From JACKCB01 sp964452775 (GTDB lineage Bacteria; Chloroflexota; Anaerolineae; Promineifilales; Promineifilaceae): DNA of 64,000 nucleotides. Location: positions 9,908 to 73,907 of the forward strand of contig CAYVQP010000011.1 in the NCBI GenBank assembly GCA_964452775.1, in the 5' to 3' direction. A model generated the notes under the pieces. The model saw only the letters and a list, made by a program, of their open reading frames with translations. It was not told where the DNA came from and did not search any database. The position numbers were made by a program, and so were the translations under genes. Shown here piece after piece: positions 45,771 through 54,298 of this stretch. Numbering within the stretch: position 1 is the stretch's first letter; each line of letters starts with the position of its first letter.

Positions 45771-48700
45771 TTAAGAATGGGCGACGCGCCAGGCATCATC
45801 CAGGGCGCGGTTGAATGGCACGTTCTCCAGGAACTGCCGGCGAATACCGGGGTCCTGGATGCCGGCCGCCCGTTTCTGCAGCAACGAGTAACCCTCGTCC
45901 AGGGTGCTTAGTGCTTCCGCCTCAGCTTCGGGCGCCCGTTGAGCGTGAGCCTGTAGAACCCGGTAGGCGATCAGATAGAGCTGCACCGGGTATTCAACCC
46001 CATGTTGCCCGTTTGAGTGCAACCAGTCCAACACAGTGCTGACGTACTCGGCTGCGGCGCCCAGATCGCCGCGGGCGAGCGCCTCTGCTGCCAGCCCTCC
46101 AGAGGCATCAACGCAACCGGCTCCATCACCCAGCGACTGGCGGATTTGTTGCGCTTCCTCCAACCGCGAATGGGCGTCCGCTAACTCGCCCATTTCAACC
46201 AGTAGATAACCATAGTGGGTGAGGATATAAGCCCGGCTGCGCGCATTGCCTACTCCCTCTTCTACCGCAAGAGTCTCTTCAAAGGTGCGCCGGGCAGCCT
46301 CCAACTCGCCCTTGTAATGCTGGATCAGGCCCATCGTATCCTGACTGGTCAGCTCGCTCTCGCGGTTGCCGATTTCGCGGCAAATTTGCAGCGCCGCCTG
46401 ATGGAAGACCTGCGCCCCATCGTATGCGCCGTAATCGCAGAGGGTGTTGCCCAACTGGGCCAGGATATGCGCCTCACCGTAGCGCCAGCCGATCTCCCGG
46501 CATAGGACGAGCGCCTGCCGGTATATCTCCTGGGCATCCAGGTAGTTTCCGGTGGCATGGGTGATGACGCCGGCCAAACTGAGACAGCGCAGCTCGCCAC
46601 GCCTATTGCCCAGACCGGCAAAGACAACCTGCGCGCCGGCGGAGAACTCTTGCGCCCGGACATAATCGGCGCTGAAGTAGTGGATTGCGCCCATCTCATA
46701 TAGACATTCCGCTTCATCGTCGGGGCTGCCGTTCTCGCGCGCCATGCTCAGGGCCTGTTCCAAATGCGGTTGCGCTTGCTGATAATGCCCCTGTTGCCAG
46801 AGTATCCGCCCCCAGCGATGTCTGGCGCGCAACTCCAGCGCCGTGTCCTGGGCCTTTACGGCATATGATACCGCCANNNNNNNNNNNNNNNNNNNNNNNN
46901 NNNNNNNNNNNNNNNNNNNNNNNNNNNNNNNNNNNNNNNNNNNNNNNNNNNNNNNNNNNNNNNNNNNNNNNNNNNNCCCGCCTGCTCGCCGGCCTGCCGG
47001 TAGTTCTCAATTGCCGCCGGCGCAATGCCCGCCTGATCGTAGTGGTAGGCAATTTCGGCGAAGCGGGGGGCGCGCGCCGGCTCGTCTTCGTGGAGTCGTT
47101 CGAGGGCGCGGGCAGCCTGCTGATGAAGCTGATGCCGCCGGCTGCGCAGCTGCATGCGATATGCGGCATCTCGTAAGAGCGTATGCCGGAAAATATAGCG
47201 TTGCTCCCCTGCCTGTCGCCATACATCCTCGCTCACGGCTTGGTGGAGGAGGCCGGCCAACATCCTGTTCTCATTGCCCATCAACTCCAGGACTTCTTGT
47301 TCAAACTCCTGGCCCAAAATTGATGCTTCCTGCACAATGTCGCGCACGGGCGCCGGCAGCCTGTCCAGCCGGGCCACCAGCAACGCCTGCACGTCATCCG
47401 GCACAATAATCGCCCTGGATTCAGACAGGCCCACGCTATCCGCCTGAAGCAATAACAGATCGTTGGCCTGCAGATGCGCTACCATTTGCTCGGCGAAATA
47501 GGGGTTGCCGCCGGTCCGCTCATTAAGGAAGCGGAGCAAAGCCGGCGCCGGCTGGCGGCCCAACTGTTCGACTACGATGCCGGCAAGAGAGGCAGAATCC
47601 AGTTTGGTCAGGTGCACGACCCGATTCAGAACAGAAGGATCGACGAGTTCATGATCGGGCTCCGTCCGGCTGGTCAACAGCAGCGCCAGCGGCAGGTCGG
47701 CGGCGCTGTGGGAGAGCTGGCGCAAGAACGCGACTGAATCCCGATCCAGCCAGTGCACGTCTTCGACCAGGATCAGCAGCGGATGCCGGCGGCACTCGGC
47801 TCGAATGAGATTCCTGAGGGCGATCAGGCTGTTTTCAAAGCGGAGTTCCGGCGGCAACTGCTCATATAGTGATTGGGGCCAATAGAGTTCCACCAGTGCG
47901 CCCAAGATCGATCGCGTCCGATTTAGTTCGGAGCGCATTTCCCAATCCTTTGTCTCTTCAATGAGCGCTTCAAGGGCTTGCGCGAAGGAGGCTTTGTTGT
48001 CCGACTCGCTCTGGGTGGGTGACTGCCTGAAGTACCGTCGCAGCCAGTAGCGAAATGGATTGAGCGACTCGCGCAATATCTCATCGGTCTGGCAAAGGCC
48101 GACTTGTAGCCCTGGGATGTGCACACCGGCGACGCCAGGAGCTACCTGCAACGAGGTCGCCAGCCGGCCGGTGAGAAAGCTCTTGCCCATGCCGGGTTCG
48201 CCGACAATAGTCGTGACGCCGGCAAACCTGCCCTCAGCCAGTGGCCGCATCGCCATAGCCAATACAGCCAGTTCCGCTTCACGGCCGATAAGCTGTCCGC
48301 TCGTGGCCGGCAGGCCGGCTTGTTCCTGCCGCTCCTGCAACTGGAAGACCGCCTGCTCCCCCTCGAATCCTTTGAAGCTTCGCGCGCCAAGTGGGACCAG
48401 CGTGCGATCAGCTGAGGCCTTTCTGGCCGCATGCTGGTCCAACCAGATCTCATTCCAGGGGGCAGCGCTCATCAGCCGGGCTGCCAGGTTCACGCCCTGC
48501 CCATAGCAAGTGTATTCCGCCTGCAGCGAGGAACCTACGTAGCCGGCGTGCGCGATGCGATAAGTAAGCCCCATCCGCACGACCAGCGGCGAACGCTTAC
48601 GCAGTTCCAGCGCAAATGTGATTGCGCGTTCCACATCATTCTCATAGCTGCTTGGCGCGCCCCAGAACAGAAGCAAATGACATCCCTTGTCGCCAAAATC

Positions 48701-49540
48701 AATACGATTCAGCATGCCGCCGTATTTGTCTTGTAGGGTGAAGAGGAGCGACATGAGGGCGGCGATCTCATCGTGCGCCGGCTGCCCCTGAACATTGATG
48801 AACAAGTTCACGACCTGGCGGAACTCGCCGGTCAGGCGAGAATCCTGAATGCCTACCGGCAGGAAAGGAGCAGCGGCCTCCGTGCTTGCCGGCGGGCTAA
48901 CTTTCAGTCGGGTGATCTCAATGGCCGGTCCGCCCAGCAAGCGAAACTTATCCTGACTGGTCAGGCGGGCGGTTGCTACCTGGCTCCCCACAGTCCCATA
49001 CAGCGGAGCTGTGAGAATGATTTCGCCTGGCTGCGCGTGCTTCTCCGCCGCGGCGCTTTCCGTGATGGCCGGACCGCTGAAGTAGTAAGCAGCGCGCCGG
49101 CGATCATCGCTGCGCAGGATGCCCCAATCAACCGCTCCCGAGGCAGCGCCGACCTTTGCCGAAAATGTGTATTCACCGTATACGGTACGCTGCCGGCAAT
49201 TGGCAGCCATGTGCTCTTGTGCTTCGTATCCCGCCGCCAGCGCCCGGATCGCAGCCGGATCGCTATTCGCGATCTCTGGAAACAGCGCGGTGAGCGCGTC
49301 GCCGGCGAAATAGGCAACAAAGCCTCCGCGTTCATGGACGCTTTGCACAATCGGCTCGAAGATGCGGCGCATTACCTGCGCCAATACCTCTGCGCCGTGC
49401 TGGCCGTGGGTCATCAGGTCGTTGGTAATTGGTGTGAAGCCGGAGATATCCACGAAAAGTGTTGCGCCATTGAGCGCGCCACGCAGCCGGCCGGCCGAAA
49501 ATTGTTCGATGATGAAGGAGGGAACCAGGGTACTACTCAT
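45771..49540 (-). CDS. Class III cyclase-STAND ATPase-TPR protein (gap inside)
   Basis: One gene read across a 100-N gap. N-terminal class III nucleotide cyclase domain with metal aspartates in LFVDISGFT and FAGDALTALFP; a second, degenerate cyclase-like domain follows (LFINVQGQP in place of the metal-binding VDI, then DFGDKGCHLLLFWGAP). Then an AAA/STAND NTPase (IGREAELAVL, Walker A GEPGMGKSF, Walker B LLILVEDVHWLD) and, after the gap, TPRs (HRWGRILWQQGHYQQAQPHLEQAL). The frame after the gap is open right up to the N-run, so no separate start is needed. Probably makes cAMP or cGMP in response to a ligand or partner. A TATAAT 6 bases before the ATG implies a leaderless message. Confidence 0.87.
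46877..46976. other. Assembly gap (100 N) inside the cyclase-STAND-TPR gene
   Basis: Exactly 100 N of unknown true length, placed between the end of the ATPase part and the TPR region. The TPR repeats are a likely reason for assembly failure. Confidence 0.97.
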
Positions 49541-49546
49541 GCGCGG

Positions 49547-49552
49547 ATTATA
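49547..49552 (-). promoter_or_regulatory. -10 element giving a leaderless cyclase mRNA
   Basis: A perfect TATAAT on the minus strand ends 6 bases (CCGCGC) before the ATG at 49540, with no Shine-Dalgarno between. Transcription would start at the start codon. TTGTGC lies 19 bases upstream as a weak -35. Confidence 0.55.
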
Positions 49553-49681
49553 GCTTGGGCAAGCTGACGCGGCACAACCGCTGCAATGCAGTCATGGGCC
49601 AGGTAGCTCCCAAGAGCGCTGTCGTGTAGGCTGCTGGACGCCGGAACAGAATGCCGGTGAAATTCAGTGACCGGCAGGCTT

Positions 49682-50671
49682 TCAGTAGATTTCGGGTATG
49701 AAAGTCTGCTCGCCGATTGGCGGTCGGATGTAGCCCATGTGCCGCGTCCGGGGCGGTAACTCGATGGCGCCGGGGAGAATATCCTCATACTCGATCATGC
49801 TGAGCAGGTGGCTGATGCAATTCAGCCGGGAGCGCTCCTTGTCCGTGGCATTGACCACATACCAGGGCGCCTGCTTGATATCCGTGTAGTCAAACATGCG
49901 GTCCTTCGCCAGAGAGAAATCGGCCCATTTATCGCGCGAGCTGATGTCCATCGGGCTGAGCTTCCAACGACGCTTGGGGTCTCGGGAGCGAGCCTGGAAG
50001 CGGCGCTCCTGCTCCTCTTCGCTTACGGAGAACCAGTACTTCAGCAAGATCATGCCGGAGCGGACCAGCATGCGCTCAAATTGGGGACAGGAGCGCAAGA
50101 ATTCCTGATATTCTCGTTCGGTGCAGAAGCCATGTACCCACTCGGTCACTGCGCGGGTATACCAGCTACGGTCAAAGAGCACAATTTCGCCGTCGGCGGG
50201 CAGTTGAGATACCCAGCGCTGGAAATACCACTGAGAACGCTCGCGCTCAGTTGGGATGCCCAGGGCGACAACGCGTACGGTGCGCGGGTTGGTGCGTTCG
50301 GTGATGCGCTTGATGACCCCACCCTTGCCGGCGGCATCGCGCCCCTCAAAGAGAACCGTCACTCGCAAACCGCGATCCTTTACCCAATACTGGAGTTTGA
50401 CCAGCTCTTCCTGCAATCTGACGAGTTCGTGTTCGTAGTAGTCGTTTCGGAGCTTACCGTTCTTATGGTACTTCTTGTGCCACTTCTGCTTATCCGCGTC
50501 GTACCAGTAGGACTCGGCCGGCTCCGGGGGATGGGGCGCATTCAGGTCCGGCTCTTGCAGGGCAGCCGGCTTCGGGGTCATCCGCCCGTCAGCGTTATCC
50601 ATGCGCTCTTCATCTAATTCATCGTCATCAAACGGCTCCAGATCGGCGTCCTCAATGTCCCTCGCGGCCAT
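49682..50671 (-). CDS. ppk2: Polyphosphate kinase 2 (PPK2 family)
   Basis: Transfers phosphate between polyphosphate and nucleotides. ATG 50671 is chosen because AGAGGAGAG precedes it; this gives 329 residues with an acidic N-terminal 60. The PPK2 core has Walker A-like FEGRDAAGKGGVIKRITERTNPR, Walker B-like IVLFDRSWYTRA, and lid EEEQERRFQARSRDPKRRWKLSP with SRDKWADF. This fits class I PPK2 (ADP/GDP phosphorylation). The gyrB-like gene ends 48 bases upstream on the same strand, so cotranscription is possible. Confidence 0.94.
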   Translation of the reverse strand: MAARDIEDADLEPFDDDELDEERMDNADGRMTPKPAALQEPDLNAPHPPEPAESYWYDADKQKWHKKYHKNGKLRNDYYEHELVRLQEELVKLQYWVKDRGLRVTVLFEGRDAAGKGGVIKRITERTNPRTVRVVALGIPTERERSQWYFQRWVSQLPADGEIVLFDRSWYTRAVTEWVHGFCTEREYQEFLRSCPQFERMLVRSGMILLKYWFSVSEEEQERRFQARSRDPKRRWKLSPMDISSRDKWADFSLAKDRMFDYTDIKQAPWYVVNATDKERSRLNCISHLLSMIEYEDILPGAIELPPRTRHMGYIRPPIGEQTFIPEIY

Positions 50672-50718
50672 TTTGCTCTCCTCTCTTGATTTGAACCAAT
50701 GTGTGACCCAGCAATAAC

Positions 50719-52656
50719 TCAGACATCCAGGTTGCGTACTTCGCTGGCGTGCGTGGTGATGAAACGCCGGCGTGGGGCGACTTCCTCGCCCATCAGCATG
50801 TCGAAGGTGCGATCCGCCAGCAGCGCGTCCTCGATGGTCACCTGCAACAGGGTACGCTGGCCGGGATCCATCGTCGTTTCCCATAGCTGCTGCGGGTTCA
50901 TTTCTCCCAGACCTTTATATCGTTGCAGACCATACTTCTTGCCGTCAAGTTGCACCATCAGGGCCGCGTTTTCCGCTTCGGTATACGTGTAAAGGATCTG
51001 CTTCCCATGTTTAATAGCGTAAAGAGGCGGCTGGGCGATGTATAGATGGCCGGCCTCGATCAGCTCCGGCATGTAGCGGAAGAAAAAGGTGAGCAGCAGG
51101 GTCCGTATGTGGCTGCCGTCCACGTCCGCATCGCACATGATGATGATCCGCCCATAGCGCAGGTTCTCCAGGCTGAACGTCTCGCCGATGCCTGTGCCCA
51201 ATGCGGAGATGATCGCCTTGACCTCGTTATTGGCCAGGATCTTGTCCAGCCGGGCGCGCTCTGTGTTCAGAATCTTGCCGCGCAAGGGTAGAATCGCCTG
51301 GAAGTGCCGGTCGCGCCCTTGCTTGGCAGAACCGCCGGCCGAGTCGCCCTCAACCAGATATAACTCGCAGCGGGCCGCGTCGCGCTCGGAGCAATCGGCC
51401 AGCTTACCCGGCAGGGTCAGGCTCTCCAGGGCGGACTTCCGCATCACCAGCTCGCGCGCCTTGCGCGCTGCCTGCCGGGCGCGCGATGAGGTGAGACAGC
51501 GCTCGATGATCCGCTTGGCGTCGCGTGGGTTTTCCTCCAGAAAGACGTTCAGGGCATCGTAGACGACAGAGGAAACGATGCCGGTGACCTCATTGTTCAT
51601 GAGCTTCACCTTGGTCTGGCTTTCGAACTGCGGGTCCGGATGCTTGACGCTGACCACGGCGGTGACGCCCTCGCGGGTGTCGTCGCTGCTGAAGTTGGCA
51701 TCCTTCTCTTTCAGGTAGCCGTTCTTGCGAGCATAGAAGTTGATCGCCCGGGTCAATGCCGCGCGCAAGCCGGAGAGATGGGTGCCGCCGTCCGGCGTGT
51801 GGATGGTGTTGGCGAAGGAATACTCAGACATGGCCACGCTGTCTGTGTACTGAACCGCCGCCTCGACGGCGATGTTGTCGATCTCTTTCTCAACGTGGAT
51901 CGGGGCATGTAATGGCCGGCGATTCTTGTTCAGGAAGCGCACAAAGGAGCGCAAGCCGCCGTCAAAGTAAAAGTTCATTTCCCGGATCGGCGCCGCTCGC
52001 TCGTCGCGCAGCGAAATAAAGACGCCACGGGTGACGAAGGCCATCTCGCGAAAGCGACCGACCAACGTCTCAAAACGATAATCCATCTCCTCAGTGAAGA
52101 TGGTATCGTCATAGCGAAAGGTTGTGGTTGTGCCGGTGCTCTTGTCTCCCTTGGCGATGCGGGCGATCTTCTCTACCGGCGTCACCGGCGTGCCCCGCTC
52201 GTAGCGCTGGCGCCAGATGCCGCCATCTCGCTTGACGGTAACCACCATCCACCTGGACAAAGCATTGACCGCCGCCGCGCCTACACCGTGCAGACCGCCG
52301 GAAACCTTGTAAACGGATTCATCGAACTTACCGCCGGAGTGCAGCGTAGTATGCACCAATTGCAGGGCGCTGACTTTTTCCGTTGGATGCTCGGCCACCG
52401 GGATACCGACGCCGTTGTCCGAAACGGTAACGCTGGAATCCGGGTGAATGGTGATCTCAATCCGGTCGCAGCGTCCGGCCAGCGCTTCATCGATCGAGTT
52501 GTCGACAATTTCGTTTACCAGGTGGTGCAGCGCTTTGATATCCGTGCCGCCGACATACATGCCCGGCCGCCGGCGCACTGCCTCCAGTCCCTTCAAAATC
52601 TGGATCTGTTCGGCGTCGTACTTGGGTTGTGCTTGCTTCGTTTTCGGTGAATTCAT
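50719..52656 (-). CDS. gyrB: DNA gyrase subunit B (type IIA topoisomerase ATPase subunit)
   Basis: 645 residues from ATG 52656 (AGGA 8 bases upstream; ATG 52680 is the longest frame). GHKL ATPase with YDAEQIQILKGLEAVRRRPGMYVG, VDNSIDEALAG, DNGVGIP and SGGLHGVGAAAVNALS; the transducer; then the TOPRIM domain with YLVEGDSAGGSAKQGRDR, DADVDGSHIR and the C-terminal GEMNPQQLWETTMDP. Length is that of GyrB without the proteobacterial insert; ParE cannot be excluded from sequence alone. No gyrA follows, which is of note as a stand-alone GyrA C-terminal domain is at 18158. Confidence 0.93.
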   Translation of the reverse strand: MNSPKTKQAQPKYDAEQIQILKGLEAVRRRPGMYVGGTDIKALHHLVNEIVDNSIDEALAGRCDRIEITIHPDSSVTVSDNGVGIPVAEHPTEKVSALQLVHTTLHSGGKFDESVYKVSGGLHGVGAAAVNALSRWMVVTVKRDGGIWRQRYERGTPVTPVEKIARIAKGDKSTGTTTTFRYDDTIFTEEMDYRFETLVGRFREMAFVTRGVFISLRDERAAPIREMNFYFDGGLRSFVRFLNKNRRPLHAPIHVEKEIDNIAVEAAVQYTDSVAMSEYSFANTIHTPDGGTHLSGLRAALTRAINFYARKNGYLKEKDANFSSDDTREGVTAVVSVKHPDPQFESQTKVKLMNNEVTGIVSSVVYDALNVFLEENPRDAKRIIERCLTSSRARQAARKARELVMRKSALESLTLPGKLADCSERDAARCELYLVEGDSAGGSAKQGRDRHFQAILPLRGKILNTERARLDKILANNEVKAIISALGTGIGETFSLENLRYGRIIIMCDADVDGSHIRTLLLTFFFRYMPELIEAGHLYIAQPPLYAIKHGKQILYTYTEAENAALMVQLDGKKYGLQRYKGLGEMNPQQLWETTMDPGQRTLLQVTIEDALLADRTFDMLMGEEVAPRRRFITTHASEVRNLDV

Positions 52657-53089
52657 TACTTTGTCCTGAAAACCTCTCATCCGGCGTGTGTAGCCGCTTC
52701 CGATGCGTTCCCCTTGGCCGGCTGAACGTCACTCGGTCCTTTTATGCCTGCGTTACAATTGGCGCAAATTACCCGTCTTGCTCCCGCGTTTGCCTGCGCT
52801 CAACATTCCTCAATTTTACCACATTCGGGTCTTCCAAGCGAGTAGCCGAGCGTGTTTTTCTCTGGTGAACAGCAGGGTGCGGGAAGATGTGGCCCGACTT
52901 ACTGTAACCATGCGCCATCCGTCTATCGCCGATATCGCCGGACGAAACGCCGGCAAGCGTGGATTTTGCCCACTCGACAATGCCTGATACCATTATGGTA
53001 AGTAATGGCGTAACAGCCGGGAACTTCATTGGTAGTGAGCGAAAATTGAATATTGCTCCTGAGAACTCGCGATAGTACAGGAGGAGGAC
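52657..53089. promoter_or_regulatory. Divergent spacer between gyrB and the EAD-protease gene
   Basis: 433 bases with no convincing gene. On the minus strand TTGCGC, 17 bases, TAAAAG (about 52775-52745) is a weak promoter candidate for gyrB. On the plus strand the promoter/palindrome at 52966-53000 serves the EAD-protease gene, and AGGAGGAG at 53079-53086 is its ribosome site. Confidence 0.4.
52966..53000 (+). promoter_or_regulatory. Promoter with operator-like palindrome for the EAD-protease/patatin pair
   Basis: TTGCCC (52966-52971), 16-base spacer, TACCAT (52988-52993). The -10 forms the left half of a perfect 13-bp palindrome TACCATTATGGTA (52988-53000). A dimeric repressor bound here would block the promoter. 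The leader would be about 90 bases long. Confidence 0.45.
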
Positions 53090-54175
53090 GTGAGGAAGTT
53101 AACCGGGCCGGAACAGCGCAGGTTGAGCGACGCGCTGCTGGCGGCGTTTCCCACCTGGCCACACTTACAACGTATGCTAAAGCATCAGCTGGATTGGGAC
53201 CTGGCGCACATCTCCTCGCAATTCAACGGAATGGAGGATGTCGTCTTTGACCTGCTCCGCCATTGCCAGGCTCACGATTCGACCGATCAACTCATTCTGG
53301 GGGCGTTGGCCGCCCGGCCCGGCAACGCACAGCTCGCCGCCTTCATGGCCGGCATTGGAGCGACGACGCGGACGCCGCCGCAGCAGGCGCTCGAACGGAC
53401 GCTCAACGAGGACAACACCGTATTCGACGTGGAGACTTTTCGCCGCCGGCTGGCTGAGATTGAGCGTCGAGTCTGCCGCGTTGACATCAACAGCGCTCCC
53501 ATGGGAACTGCTTTCCTGGTCGGGCCGGATGTGGCCATCACGAATTACCATGTAGTGGCCAATATCATCCATGGCCGGACGGCGCATGGCCCAAGCGCAG
53601 TCAGTTTGCTCTTCGACTATCGCCTGATGGCTGACGGCGCGGTGCTCAACCCTGGCACGCGCTACTCATTGGCCCCTGACTGGCTGGTTGACCACAGCAC
53701 GTATAGCAAGTTCGATCTCATGCCGGAGCCGAAACCGGGCTTGCCGCAGGCCAACGAACTGGATTTTGCCTTGTTGCGCGTGGCCGGCGCGCCGGGCAAT
53801 GATCCCGTTAGCCTGGGTGGAGGGCAGGGCGCAGGTACGCCGGTGCGCGGCTGGATACCGGTCCCCGCCAACACCGGCTGGGATTTCTCCGCAAACAAGA
53901 CATTGTTTATTGTGCAGCACCCGCGTGGCGACGCCATGAAGCTCACCGTCAACACCTTTCGTGGGTTTAACGGCAACAAGACCCGAGTTACTTATTACAA
54001 TGACACGGACGCCGGATCATCCGGCTCACCCTGTTTCAACGGCAACTGGGAACTGGTTGCCCTGCATCATAGCGGCGACCCTGACTTCCGCGAGCCGGAA
54101 TATAACCAGGGTATTCCGCTGCAAGCGATTCTGGCACTGTTGCAGCAGCGAGGCTACCTGAACCGGCTGGGCTAG
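53090..54175 (+). CDS. EAD1-like domain fused to trypsin-like serine protease
   Basis: 361 residues from GTG 53090, with AGGAGGAG 3 bases upstream. Residues 4-88 are a helical domain (LTGPEQRRLSDALLAAF, LDWDLAHISSQFNGMEDVVFDLLRHC) that fits effector-associated domain 1, a death-fold-like adaptor found on effectors of bacterial conflict systems. Residues about 112-350 are a chymotrypsin-fold protease with H154 (AITNYHVV), D225 (ELDFALLRV) and S311 (DAGSSGSPCF), so an intact triad. No signal peptide or membrane helix, so it should act in the cytoplasm. EADs recruit effectors to a sensor carrying the same domain; that partner is not in this window. Followed after 123 bases by the metalloprotease-patatin gene. 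Confidence 0.88.
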   Translation: MRKLTGPEQRRLSDALLAAFPTWPHLQRMLKHQLDWDLAHISSQFNGMEDVVFDLLRHCQAHDSTDQLILGALAARPGNAQLAAFMAGIGATTRTPPQQALERTLNEDNTVFDVETFRRRLAEIERRVCRVDINSAPMGTAFLVGPDVAITNYHVVANIIHGRTAHGPSAVSLLFDYRLMADGAVLNPGTRYSLAPDWLVDHSTYSKFDLMPEPKPGLPQANELDFALLRVAGAPGNDPVSLGGGQGAGTPVRGWIPVPANTGWDFSANKTLFIVQHPRGDAMKLTVNTFRGFNGNKTRVTYYNDTDAGSSGSPCFNGNWELVALHHSGDPDFREPEYNQGIPLQAILALLQQRGYLNRLG

Positions 54176-54183
54176 TGCAGGAA

Positions 54184-54244
54184 CTTTCCCGGAAACTAAC
54201 CTACCTGCTGCCTTAAGGCATACGCATTTCACTTTCCGGGAAAA
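54184..54244. repeat. Palindromic TTTCCGGGAA element between the two effector genes
   Basis: Left arm CTTTCCCGGAAACT (54184-54197), 33-base centre, right arm ACTTTCCGGGAAAA (54231-54244). Arms and centre size match the units at 12255-12314 and 12453-12512. It begins 8 bases after the protease stop and ends about 55 bases before the patatin start, so it could form a hairpin in a joint transcript or act as a DNA-binding site. Confidence 0.75.
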
Positions 54245-54298
54245 TGCGCTGGAAGTGAAACGGAACCCGGCATTATTCAACAGAGAGAGCAATTGATC

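Noticed and set aside
46714..47226. Frames that cross the 46877 gap on either strand
   Set aside because: They are readings of the cyclase-TPR gene in wrong phases; the gap length is arbitrary.
52769..53029. Small minus-strand frame in the gyrB/EAD spacer
   Set aside because: 86 residues, no ribosome site or motif; overlaps the promoter region of the EAD-protease gene.
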